Below the pieces are notes generated by a model. It ran no database searches and was not told the origin of the DNA. It saw nothing but the letters and a program-made list of their open reading frames with translations. The translations under genes were made by a program, and so were the position numbers. Of a DNA stretch of 64,000 nt, positions 25,426 to 33,135 are shown in pieces. Origin of the DNA: CAVXSP01 sp963764505 (lineage in GTDB: Bacteria > Acidobacteriota > Vicinamibacteria > Vicinamibacterales > SCN-69-37); contig CAVXSP010000001.1 in NCBI GenBank assembly GCA_963764505.1, forward strand, positions 3,720,001 to 3,784,000, read 5' to 3'. Position 1 is the first letter of the stretch. Every line of letters begins with the position of its first letter.

Positions 25426-26334
25426 GTGCTTTCCACCATCGTCCTCGCCGCCGGTCTCGGCACGCGCCTCGATCCGCTGACGCGCCTGGTGGCGAAGCCT
25501 GCGGTTCCGCTCGGCGACCGGACGCTGATCGAATACGTCCTCGGGTGGCTGCGCGACCAGCAGGTCGAACAGCTGGTCGTCAATCTCCACCACCGACCCG
25601 AGACGATCACGCGCGTGCTCGGCGACGGCGCCCATCTCGGGCTGCGGGTCCGGTACTCGTGGGAGGACGCCATCCTGGGCTCCGCGGGCGGCCCAAAGCG
25701 GGCACTCTCGCTCTCGAGCGACGAGCGTGTGCTGATTGCCAACGGCGACACGCTCTGTCGCGTCGATCTCGCGCCGATGCTCGCCTTCCACGAACGGACG
25801 GGGGCGGAGGTGACGCTCGCCGTGGTGCCCAATCCGGCGCCGGCCCGCTACAACGGGCTCGTGCTCGACGATGAACACCGGGTTCGCGATCGCGTGCCGA
25901 AAGGGCGGCCGGCCGCCGGCACGTGGCACTTCGTCGGCGTGCAGATCGCCGAGGCGCACATCTTCTCGGCGGTTCCGGCCGACGCGGTGGCCGATTCGAT
26001 CCCGGGGCTGTACCTGCAGGCGGCCGCGGAGCGGCCCGGCAGCGTTCGCGGCTGGCGCGTCGACGTGCCGTTCACCGATGTCGGCACGCCCCTGGACTAC
26101 CTCCGCGCCGGGCTTGCGCTCGGCGGGCCGATCGCGGGCGGCACGAGCTCGCTCGTCTGGCCGGAGGCGCGGGTCGCTCACGACGTCCGCCTCGACGAGT
26201 GCATCGTCGCCGGCCCGGTCACCCTGCCGCCGGGGTTCGAGGCGCGTCGATCGGTGATCGTGCCGGCTGCCGTGCTTCGGCCCGACGAACGGACCGGATC
26301 CGTGGGAGACGCAGCGGTCTTTCCGTTGGAGTAG
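25426..26334 (+). CDS. murU: Sugar-1-phosphate nucleotidyltransferase, MurU-like
   Basis: 302 residues from a GTG. The N-terminal nucleotide-binding signature LAAGLGTRLDPLT is complete, with AKPAVPLGDRTLIEYVL (catalytic Lys of PxKP-like type), LIANGDTLCRVD and the C-terminal FTDVGTPLDYL. A hexapeptide-like tail (VWPEARVAHDVRLDECIV, GSVGDAA) follows. Its position immediately before an aminoglycoside-phosphotransferase-fold kinase matches the AmgK-MurU cell-wall recycling pair (MurNAc kinase plus UDP-MurNAc uridylyltransferase). It could equally be a GDP-mannose or glucose-1-P type enzyme; the symbol rests on context. The frame is 17 bases after the CYTH stop. Confidence 0.6.
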   Translation: MLSTIVLAAGLGTRLDPLTRLVAKPAVPLGDRTLIEYVLGWLRDQQVEQLVVNLHHRPETITRVLGDGAHLGLRVRYSWEDAILGSAGGPKRALSLSSDERVLIANGDTLCRVDLAPMLAFHERTGAEVTLAVVPNPAPARYNGLVLDDEHRVRDRVPKGRPAAGTWHFVGVQIAEAHIFSAVPADAVADSIPGLYLQAAAERPGSVRGWRVDVPFTDVGTPLDYLRAGLALGGPIAGGTSSLVWPEARVAHDVRLDECIVAGPVTLPPGFEARRSVIVPAAVLRPDERTGSVGDAAVFPLE

Positions 26335-26388
26335 TCTTCGACCCGGCGGGCCGGGACGCGGCAATCGGCCGATGTACACTGTGAATTC

Positions 26389-27387
26389 GTGTCGTCCCCG
26401 CTGCCCGCCGCCGTCCTCGGGTACCTCGAGCGCGCGCGCCTGACGTCCACGCGCGTCGTTCCCTTGACCGGCGACGCCTCGGATCGCCGCTACTTCCGTG
26501 TGCTGTCCGGTCAGGACACGTCGTTCGTCTTGGCGGTCTACATCGCACCGTTCGAGTACGCGTCGCTGCCGTTCGTCAATGTCGCCGAGCTGCTGGCGGC
26601 CATTCCGGTGCCGGTGCCGCGGATCCTCGACGCCGCGCCCGATCTGGGCGTGCTCGCGCTGGAGGATCTCGGCGACGTCACCCTTCAGGCCCACGTGGGC
26701 GTGGCTCCGGCCGCCACGCACGCCGCGCGCTACCGGCAGGCCGTGGCGCTCATCGAAGCACTGCAGCGGCGCGGAGCGGAGCTGGCGGACCCGCGCTTCC
26801 TGCCCTACGGCATCGCCTTCGACGAGGCGAAGCTCACCTGGGAGCTGGAGTTCTTCGCGAAGCATTTCCTCGAGGCCTACCGGGGTGTGGTCTGGGCCCC
26901 CGGCGAGCGCGAGACGCTGCGAGACGAGTTCTCCGCGATGGCGGGCGAACTCGCCGCCGAACCGCACGTGCTCTGTCACCGGGACTACCACAGCCGCAAC
27001 CTGATGCTCACCCGCGACCGGCTGTTTCTGATCGATTTCCAGGACGCCCGTCTGGGCCCGGACACCTACGACTTGGCGTCGCTGCTGCGGGATTCGTACG
27101 TCGACGTCCCCGGCGAGGCGCTGGACGAGCTGATCGCCTACTTCCTGGCCCTGAAAGGGCAGGCCGGCCGGGAGCGCGAGTTCCGGCGCCGGTTCGATCT
27201 GATGGCGCTGCAGCGGAATCTGAAGGCGCTGGGAACGTTCGGGTACCAGACGACGGCGCGCAGCAATCCCGTCTACATCCAGTACATGGCCAGGACGCTG
27301 GGGTACGTGCGCGAGAATCTCCGGAAGTATCCGCGTTTCGATCGCCTGTCGCGAGTGTTCTCGTCGCACGTGCCGGAGCTCGCGTGA
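26389..27387 (+). CDS. amgK: Aminoglycoside-phosphotransferase-fold sugar kinase, AmgK-like
   Basis: 332 residues from a GTG. The kinase fold shows GDASDRRYFRV (glycine loop), LALEDLGDVTL, the catalytic HRDYHSRNLM with Asp and Asn, and LIDFQDARLGPDTYDLASLL (metal-binding Asp). This DxSDRRYxR opening and the RDSYVDVP segment are typical of N-acetylmuramate/N-acetylglucosamine-type anomeric kinases (AmgK) rather than antibiotic kinases. It would give MurNAc-1-phosphate for the preceding nucleotidyltransferase, letting the cell reuse wall sugars. A TACACT -10-like element ends eight bases before the GTG, with no Shine-Dalgarno sequence. Confidence 0.65.
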   Translation: MSSPLPAAVLGYLERARLTSTRVVPLTGDASDRRYFRVLSGQDTSFVLAVYIAPFEYASLPFVNVAELLAAIPVPVPRILDAAPDLGVLALEDLGDVTLQAHVGVAPAATHAARYRQAVALIEALQRRGAELADPRFLPYGIAFDEAKLTWELEFFAKHFLEAYRGVVWAPGERETLRDEFSAMAGELAAEPHVLCHRDYHSRNLMLTRDRLFLIDFQDARLGPDTYDLASLLRDSYVDVPGEALDELIAYFLALKGQAGREREFRRRFDLMALQRNLKALGTFGYQTTARSNPVYIQYMARTLGYVRENLRKYPRFDRLSRVFSSHVPELA

Positions 27388-27415
27388 GCGCCGGCAGGTC
27401 GTCGCTTCTCCCTTG

Positions 27416-28285
27416 ATGGTCTTCGCGCTCTCGACGCATCTGTTCCACGGCGAGCGCCTCTCGCGCCGGCACCTCGAGCTCGTGCGCGCCGGCGGGTTCA
27501 CGGATGTGGAGGTCTTCGCCACCCGCACGCATCTCGAGTACGGCGACGAGGGGGCCGTCGCCGCGCTGGCCGCCGATCTCGACGACCTGGGCCTCACGGC
27601 GGGCAGCGTGCACGCGCCGATTTGCGCCTCGTTCGCCGGCGGGCACTGGGGCCGCGCCTACTCCAACGCCGCGTCGGACCCGGCCCGCCGAGACGAGGCG
27701 GTGCACGAGACGACGCGGGCCATCGCCGCGTGCCGAACACTCGGCGCGGGCGTCCTGGTGCTGCACCTGGGGCTGCCCAGGGGACAGTCGATTCCGCCGG
27801 GCGACAACGACCGCCGCGCCGCCCAGCGAAGCCTCGAGGAGATCGCCGGCGCCGCCGCCGCGGCCGGCGTCCGGCTGGCGCTCGAACTCATCCCGAACGG
27901 CCTCTCGACGCCCGACGCGCTGCTGGAATGGATCGACGGCCTGGACACCGACGGAGTCGGCGTGTGCGTCGACCTCGGACACGCGCATCTGATGGGCGAG
28001 GCGCCCGAGACCGTCGAGACGCTCGGAGGCCACATCCTGACGACGCACCTGCACGACAACCGGAAGACCAGCGACGACCACCTGGTTCCGTTTTCTGGCA
28101 CGATCGCCTGGACCACCACGCTCGCCTCGCTCTGGAAGATCGGCTACGGCGGCCGCCTCGTGTTCGAAGTGGCCGGCGATGGGGACGCCCCCGCCGTGCT
28201 GGACCGGACCGTTGGCGCGCGGGCCAGGCTTCAAGCCATACTGGACGATCTGGCCGAGCCGTTCGACTTTGATCCGGGCCACTGA
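27416..28285 (+). CDS. Sugar phosphate isomerase/epimerase-like TIM-barrel protein
   Basis: 289 residues from the ATG at 27416. The xylose-isomerase-like/AP-endonuclease-2 TIM barrel is recognisable: LSTHLFHGERLSRRHLEL, GFTDVEVFATRTHL, LGLTAGSVHAPI, VLVLHLGLP, LALELIPNG, GVCVDLGHAHLMG and TTHLHDNRKTSDDHL, which provide His/Glu/Asp metal ligands at strand ends. Substrate cannot be named; members include sugar epimerases, dehydratases and endonuclease IV. Only 28 bases after the kinase, so it may act on a sugar in the same pathway. The asnS GTG follows one base after its stop. Confidence 0.8.
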   Translation: MVFALSTHLFHGERLSRRHLELVRAGGFTDVEVFATRTHLEYGDEGAVAALAADLDDLGLTAGSVHAPICASFAGGHWGRAYSNAASDPARRDEAVHETTRAIAACRTLGAGVLVLHLGLPRGQSIPPGDNDRRAAQRSLEEIAGAAAAAGVRLALELIPNGLSTPDALLEWIDGLDTDGVGVCVDLGHAHLMGEAPETVETLGGHILTTHLHDNRKTSDDHLVPFSGTIAWTTTLASLWKIGYGGRLVFEVAGDGDAPAVLDRTVGARARLQAILDDLAEPFDFDPGH

Positions 28286-28286
28286 C

Positions 28287-29579
28287 GTGCAGACCTATAT
28301 CGAAGACATCGCAAAGCACGAAGGCGAGCAGGTGACGCTGAAGGGCTGGTTGGTCAACCGGCGCTCGAGCGGGAAGATCCACTTCCTCCAGGTGCGCGAC
28401 GGGTCCGGGTTCATCCAGGCCGTGATGTCCAAGGCCGCCGTCGGCGTCGATCTCTTCGGGCGGGCCGATCACCTCTCGCAGGAGAGCGCGATCGTCGTCA
28501 GCGGCACCGTCCGCGCGGACGCGCGCGCGCCGGGAGGATTCGAGATCGACGTCACCGGCCTCGAGGTCGTCAGCGAAGCGCACGAGTTCCCGATCACGCC
28601 GAAAGAACACGGCGTCGACTTCCTGATGGACCGGCGCCATCTCTGGATCCGGTCGGCGCGGCAGCAGGCGATTCTCCGCGTCCGGCACGAGGTCATCGAC
28701 GCGGTCAGGAACTTCTTCAACAGCCGGGGCTTCGTCCTCGCCGACACGCCGATCTTCACGCCCTCGGCCTGCGAGGGAACGACGACGCTCTTCCCGGTGC
28801 AGTACTTCGAGGACACGACCGCGTACCTGACGCAGAGCGGCCAGCTCTACAACGAGGCGAACGCGATGGCGCTCGGGCGCGTCTACTGCTTCGGCCCGAC
28901 GTTTCGCGCCGAGAAATCCAAGACGCGGCGGCACCTCACCGAGTTCTGGATGGTCGAGCCGGAGGTCGCCTACGCCACGCTCGACGACATCATCGTGCTC
29001 GCGGAAGGACTCGTCGTCGAGGTCGTCGGCCGCGTGCTGGAGAGACGGCGCCGTGAACTGGGCGTGCTCGAGCGCGATACGCGCAGGCTCGAGTCCATCC
29101 GCGCGCCCTTTCCGCGGCTGTCGTACGACGAGGCCGCGAAGCTGCTTCAGGAGAAGGGGCTGCCGTTCGAGTGGGGCGGCGACTTCGGCAGCCCGGACGA
29201 AACGGCGATCTCGGAAGCCTTCGACGGTCCGGTCGCCATCCACGGCTACCCGAGCGCCATCAAGGCCTTCTACATGAAGCCGCACCCGGACAGGCCGGAG
29301 GTTTCGCTCTCGGTGGACGTGCTCGCCCCGGAAGGCTACGGCGAGATCATCGGCGGCGGGCAGCGGCTCGACGACTACGAGCTGCTGCTGGAACGGATCG
29401 AGGAGCATCACCTGCCTCGCCAGGCGTTCGAGTGGTACCTGGACCTGCGGCGCTACGGGAGCGTGCCGCACGCGGGTTTCGGAATGGGCATCGAGCGCGT
29501 CGTCTCCTGGATCTGCGGCCTCGAACACCTCCGGGAGGCGATTCCGTATCCGCGGATGTTGAATCGGTTGTATCCGTGA
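28287..29579 (+). CDS. asnS: Asparagine--tRNA ligase
   Basis: 430 residues from the GTG at 28287. The N-terminal OB-fold anticodon domain (LKGWLVNRRSSGKIHFLQVRDG) precedes the class II catalytic core: GPTFRAEKSKTRRHL (motif 2) and AGFGMGIERVVSWICGL (motif 3), with REAIPYPR near the C-terminus. The shared AsxRS set makes AspRS a formal alternative, but the short length without the bacterial AspRS insertion, and REAIPYPR rather than RDVIAFPK, favour AsnRS. It overlaps the preceding operon closely. A GGGCTNTGGGCT repeat begins at its stop codon. Confidence 0.92.
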   Translation: MQTYIEDIAKHEGEQVTLKGWLVNRRSSGKIHFLQVRDGSGFIQAVMSKAAVGVDLFGRADHLSQESAIVVSGTVRADARAPGGFEIDVTGLEVVSEAHEFPITPKEHGVDFLMDRRHLWIRSARQQAILRVRHEVIDAVRNFFNSRGFVLADTPIFTPSACEGTTTLFPVQYFEDTTAYLTQSGQLYNEANAMALGRVYCFGPTFRAEKSKTRRHLTEFWMVEPEVAYATLDDIIVLAEGLVVEVVGRVLERRRRELGVLERDTRRLESIRAPFPRLSYDEAAKLLQEKGLPFEWGGDFGSPDETAISEAFDGPVAIHGYPSAIKAFYMKPHPDRPEVSLSVDVLAPEGYGEIIGGGQRLDDYELLLERIEEHHLPRQAFEWYLDLRRYGSVPHAGFGMGIERVVSWICGLEHLREAIPYPRMLNRLYP

Positions 29580-29580
29580 G

Positions 29581-29681
29581 GCTTCGGGCTCTGGGCTGTG
29601 GGCTATGGGCTTTGGGCTCGACCAGGTCACACGGCGTCTCGAGTTCTCACTTCACGGCCCAAAGCCTGAAGCCTGAAACCC
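29581..29681. repeat. GGGCTNTGGGCT repeat tract with partial inverted arm
   Basis: Directly after the asnS stop, four GGGCTNTGGGCT-like units run from 29586 to 29619; an inverse arm (GGCCCAAAGCC) lies at 29657-29668. It is the same family as the hairpin at 9536-9606, but the loop is about 40 bases. The rimO start at 29683 follows at once. No gene is seen here. Confidence 0.75.
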
Positions 29682-29682
29682 C

Positions 29683-31050
29683 ATGAAAATCGGCCTCGTC
29701 TCCCTCGGATGCGCGAAGAACCTCGTCGACGGCGAGGTCATGCTCGGTCTCGCCCGCGACGCGGGGCACGAGATCACCGCGGACGCCGCTGCTGCGGACG
29801 TCATCGTCGTGAACACGTGCGCGTTCATCGACATGGCCAAGGAGGAATCCGTCGAAGCGATCCTCGAGATGGCGCGGCTCAAGCGGGACGGCGGCTGCAG
29901 GCGGCTGATCGTGACGGGCTGCCTTGCCGAGCGGTACGGAGCCGAGCTCGCGCGGGAGATTCCCGAGATCGACGTCTGCCTCGGCACTGGCGACGTGCCG
30001 GAGATCGTCGGAGCAATCGGCGGCGGCGCCAGCGCTGTGCGCCTGTTCCGCTCGCGGGAAGAGATCGGGAGCCCGACGTATCTCTACGACGCGTCCACGC
30101 CCAGGCTCGTGACGACGCCGCGCCACTACGCCTACCTGAAGGTGGCCGAAGGCTGCGACTACGCCTGCGCGTTCTGCATCATCCCGACGCTGCGGGGAGC
30201 CTACCGCAGCCGCGACGAGGCCTCCGTTGTCGAGGAAGCGGAACGGCTCGCAGCGGGCGGCGTGCGGGAGCTGATCCTGATCTCGCAGGACACCACGTTC
30301 TTCGGGCTGGACCGCCAGGAGCGGGGCGCGCTCGCCCGTCTGCTCCGGCGGTTGAACGGGATCCGCGACCTCGAATGGATCCGTCTCCTGTACCTGTATC
30401 CGACGACGATCACCGACGACGTCCTGGACGCCATGGCGGAATGCGGGAAGGTCTGCCGCTACATCGACCTGCCGCTGCAGCACGCGTCCGGGGACGTGCT
30501 GCGCCGGATGCGGCGGCCCGGCAACCGTCAGGCGTACGAGAAGCTCCTCGCGCGGATTCGCCGCCGCCTGCCGGACGTGACCCTGCGCACGACCTTCATC
30601 GTTGGCTTCCCCGGCGAGACGCGGGCGGAGTTCGACGAGCTGAGCGCGTTCGTCGCCGACATGGCGTTCGATCACATCGGCGTCTTCACCTACTCGCACG
30701 AAGAGGGCACCTCCGCGTTCTCGATGGCCGACGACGTGACGCCGGGCGTGAAGCGGGCGCGGCGCGACGCGCTCATGCGGCTGCAGAAGGGGATCGTGCG
30801 GCGGCGGCAGCGCTCCCGGATCGGCCGGACGGTGCGCGTGATGGTGGACGGCCCGTCGGCCGAGTCCCCGCTCGTCCTGCAGGGCCGCCTGGAGGGCCAG
30901 GCCCCGGAGATCGATCCGGTCGTCTATCTCGAGGACTGCGACCCGACGCAGCTGGCGGTCGGCAGCATCGTGCACGCCCAGGTGACCGGCGCGCGCGACT
31001 ACGATCTGATCGTCCGGCCGGTGCAGGAGCTGGCGCCGGGCGGACGATGA
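29683..31050 (+). CDS. rimO: Ribosomal protein S12 methylthiotransferase
   Basis: A radical-SAM enzyme that adds a methylthio group to an Asp of ribosomal protein S12. 455 residues. The N-terminal UPF0004 domain carries three cluster cysteines (GCAKN, NTCAF, TGCLAERYG). The radical-SAM motif CxxxCxxC is in CDYACAFCIIP. The C-terminal TRAM domain has the RNA-binding strands (GRTVRVMVDG; VHAQVTGARDYDLIV). SLGCAKNLVD and FCIIPTLRGAYRSR distinguish it from MiaB. It is upstream of the rimP cluster but separated by a promoter, so it is probably a separate unit. Confidence 0.93.
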   Translation: MKIGLVSLGCAKNLVDGEVMLGLARDAGHEITADAAAADVIVVNTCAFIDMAKEESVEAILEMARLKRDGGCRRLIVTGCLAERYGAELAREIPEIDVCLGTGDVPEIVGAIGGGASAVRLFRSREEIGSPTYLYDASTPRLVTTPRHYAYLKVAEGCDYACAFCIIPTLRGAYRSRDEASVVEEAERLAAGGVRELILISQDTTFFGLDRQERGALARLLRRLNGIRDLEWIRLLYLYPTTITDDVLDAMAECGKVCRYIDLPLQHASGDVLRRMRRPGNRQAYEKLLARIRRRLPDVTLRTTFIVGFPGETRAEFDELSAFVADMAFDHIGVFTYSHEEGTSAFSMADDVTPGVKRARRDALMRLQKGIVRRRQRSRIGRTVRVMVDGPSAESPLVLQGRLEGQAPEIDPVVYLEDCDPTQLAVGSIVHAQVTGARDYDLIVRPVQELAPGGR

Positions 31051-31077
31051 GCCGGCCGGTGCCCGAACCGGTCAGGT

Positions 31078-31107
31078 TTGCGGCCCCGTGCATCCGGTTG
31101 CTATACT
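31078..31107 (+). promoter_or_regulatory. Sigma-70-type promoter for the rimP-nusA-infB cluster
   Basis: TTGCGG (31078-31083), an 18-base spacer and TATACT (31102-31107). The start would fall near 31114, giving a ~57-base leader that ends in an intrinsic terminator. A GAGGAG (31109-31114) and CTCCTT (31131-31136) pair could form an early stem. Confidence 0.7.
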
Positions 31108-31138
31108 TGAGGAGCATTTAGCGGGAAGAACTCCTTCT

Positions 31139-31170
31139 AAGTGGGCCCGTTTGCCCACTTTTTGTTTTTT
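31139..31170 (+). terminator. Intrinsic terminator directly before rimP (likely attenuator)
   Basis: AAGTGGGC (31139-31146), loop CCGTTT, GCCCACTT (31153-31160), then a run of U (TTTTTGTTTTTT). The run abuts the rimP ATG. The 8-bp stem plus U-run is a textbook terminator placed between promoter and gene, so transcription of the whole cluster is probably conditional. Confidence 0.85.
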
Positions 31171-31662
31171 ATGGCCTTCGAGGACGCGATCGAACGCGTG
31201 CGTGCGGTCGCGGCACGCGTCGCCGCCAGCCATGGAATGGAGCTCTTCGCTCTGCAGTTCCGCCGCGAATCGGCGGGCTGGGTGCTGCGGGTCGTGATCG
31301 ATCGCGCGTCGGAGGCTGGTGACGGCGACGTGGTCAGCATCGAAGACTGCCAGCGCGTGAGCCATGACCTCAACGCGCTGCTGGACGTGGAGGAAGAGGC
31401 GATCGGGCTGCCGGATGTCAAATACACGCTCGAGGTGTCCTCCCCGGGCCTGGACCGGCCGCTCCGCGGCGAGGCGGACTACCGGCGCTTCCGGGGGCGG
31501 CTCGCGAAGATCGTCACGGCCGAGCCGCTGGACGGCCAGAGCAGCTTCGCCGGCCGCGTCGCCGGGTTGGAGGACGGGCAGGTGGTCTTGACGGAGGGTC
31601 GGCGGACCCACAGGATTCCGCTCACGCTCATCAAGCGCGCGCGCCTCGAGGTGGAGTTCTAG
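31171..31662 (+). CDS. rimP: Ribosome maturation factor RimP
   Basis: 163 residues. Assists 30S assembly. N-terminal alpha/beta domain (MELFALQFRRESAGWVLRVVID, ISIEDCQRVSHDLNALLDVEE-type, here VSIEDCQRVS) and VSSPGLDRPL, the family's most conserved motif, then an SH3-like C-terminal barrel. Start is the ATG at 31171; an upstream in-frame GTG (31141) would lie inside the terminator hairpin. The ATG is preceded only by a U-run, with no Shine-Dalgarno sequence, so translation must start by another route, perhaps S1-dependent binding of the U-rich tract. First gene of the rimP-nusA-infB transcript. Confidence 0.92.
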   Translation: MAFEDAIERVRAVAARVAASHGMELFALQFRRESAGWVLRVVIDRASEAGDGDVVSIEDCQRVSHDLNALLDVEEEAIGLPDVKYTLEVSSPGLDRPLRGEADYRRFRGRLAKIVTAEPLDGQSSFAGRVAGLEDGQVVLTEGRRTHRIPLTLIKRARLEVEF

Positions 31663-31728
31663 AACCGCGGCCAGCGCGCGAGCCACGGCGGGGGTCCGGG
31701 GCAGAGCCCCCGGGATTGAGAAGAGGAC

Positions 31729-33084
31729 ATGGCAACGACCGAACTGCAGCAGATGATCGACGTCGTGGCGAAGGACAAGGGCATCGATCCGACCATCGTC
31801 ATCGGGGCGATCGAGGATGCGTACCTGGCGGCCTCGCGCAAGGTCTTCAAGAGCGAGGAGGATCTGCGCACGCGCTTCAACCTGGAGACCGGGCAGGTCG
31901 AGCTCTACGCGGTGAAGCAGATTGTGGCCGACGTCACCAATCCGGCGACCGAGATTTCGATCGAGGAGGCGCAGCAGCTCTACGGCGACGAAGCGGAAGT
32001 CGGGATGGAGATCGAGTTCCCGAAGGACACCGAGAAGCTGGGCCGCATCGCGGCGCAGACGGCCAAGCAGGTCATCGCACAGCGGGTGCGCGAGGCCGAG
32101 CGCGAGAAGATCCACGCGGAGTTCGGCGACCGCATCGGCGAGGTCGTCAACGCGACCGTGAAGCGGTTCGAGAGCGGCGACATCATCGCGGAGGTCGGCC
32201 GCGTCGAGGCGCAGATCCCGCGCAAGGAACAGTCCCGCGCGGAGAACTACGCCATCGGCGATCGCGTCCGCGCGGTGATCAAGGCCGTGACGAAGAACGC
32301 CAAGGGACCGCAGGTCATCCTCTCCCGCACCGATCCGGCGCTGCTGATCAAGCTGTTCGAGCAGGAAGTCCCGGAGATCTACGACGGCACCGTCATGATC
32401 CGCGGCGCCGTCCGCGAAGCCGGAGACCGGGCGAAGGTCGCCGTCTTCTCGCGCGAGCGCGACGTGGACCCCGTCGGGGCCTGTGTCGGCATGCGCGGCA
32501 CGCGCGTTCAGGCCATCATCCGGGAGCTGCGGGGCGAGAAGATCGACATCGTGGAATGGTCCGAGGACCCGGTCCACTTCGTGACGAAGGCCCTGAGTCC
32601 CGCGCGCGTCCAGCGCGTTACCATCGTCGACGACGAGGCGCGGGTGATGGAAGTGCTCGTCGAGGATCGGCAGCTCTCCCTCGCCATCGGGAAGAAGGGG
32701 CAGAACGTCCGGCTCGCGGCGAAGCTGACCGGCTGGAAGATCGACATCAAGAGCGACGAGGACAAGAAGAAGGAGGTCGAGGCGCAGCTCGCAGGCATCG
32801 AGTTCGGCGGCGGCGTGGAGGAGGCCGCGCCGCTCGTGCTGCCCGAAATCCACGACGAAGTGATCGCGGCGCTGCGGAACGCCGGCTACGATACGGTGGA
32901 CAAGATCCTGGAGGCCGGCGCCGGGAAGCTCGCCGAGCTCCCGGGCTTCGACGCCGAAACGGTCGAAGCCGTGCTGGCCGTGGCCGAGGGCGAGCGCGCC
33001 GCCCGGGACGCGGCGGCCGCTGGAGACTCGACGCCGCCATCGTCCGAATCGGCAGGGGAGGCCGTCAACGAAACGCAGTCGTAG
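31729..33084 (+). CDS. nusA: Transcription termination/antitermination protein NusA
   Basis: 451 residues. RNA polymerase-binding N-terminal domain (1-125: MIDVVAKDKGID, AIEDAYLAASRK), S1 domain (135-200: GEVVNATVKRFESGDIIAEVG), KH1 (GACVGMRGTRVQAII) and KH2 (LAIGKKGQNVRLAAKLTGWKI split here), then one helix-hairpin-helix-type module (IAALRNAGYDTVDKIL) and an acidic tail. It is shorter than E. coli NusA (495) because it has a single C-terminal repeat. Start ATG with GAGGAC upstream; a stem-loop CCGGGG/CCCCGG at 31696-31713 lies between rimP and this start. It modulates pausing, and could itself act at the rimP terminator. Confidence 0.95.
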   Translation: MATTELQQMIDVVAKDKGIDPTIVIGAIEDAYLAASRKVFKSEEDLRTRFNLETGQVELYAVKQIVADVTNPATEISIEEAQQLYGDEAEVGMEIEFPKDTEKLGRIAAQTAKQVIAQRVREAEREKIHAEFGDRIGEVVNATVKRFESGDIIAEVGRVEAQIPRKEQSRAENYAIGDRVRAVIKAVTKNAKGPQVILSRTDPALLIKLFEQEVPEIYDGTVMIRGAVREAGDRAKVAVFSRERDVDPVGACVGMRGTRVQAIIRELRGEKIDIVEWSEDPVHFVTKALSPARVQRVTIVDDEARVMEVLVEDRQLSLAIGKKGQNVRLAAKLTGWKIDIKSDEDKKKEVEAQLAGIEFGGGVEEAAPLVLPEIHDEVIAALRNAGYDTVDKILEAGAGKLAELPGFDAETVEAVLAVAEGERAARDAAAAGDSTPPSSESAGEAVNETQS

Positions 33085-33135
33085 ACTCGGGCGAGATTCG
33101 GGAACGCAATCCGAGGTGAGCGAAGGAGCCTGTTT

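Noticed and set aside
33085..33135. A ylxR (DUF448) gene between nusA and infB
   Set aside because: Only 51 bases with no start or frame; the gene is not here.
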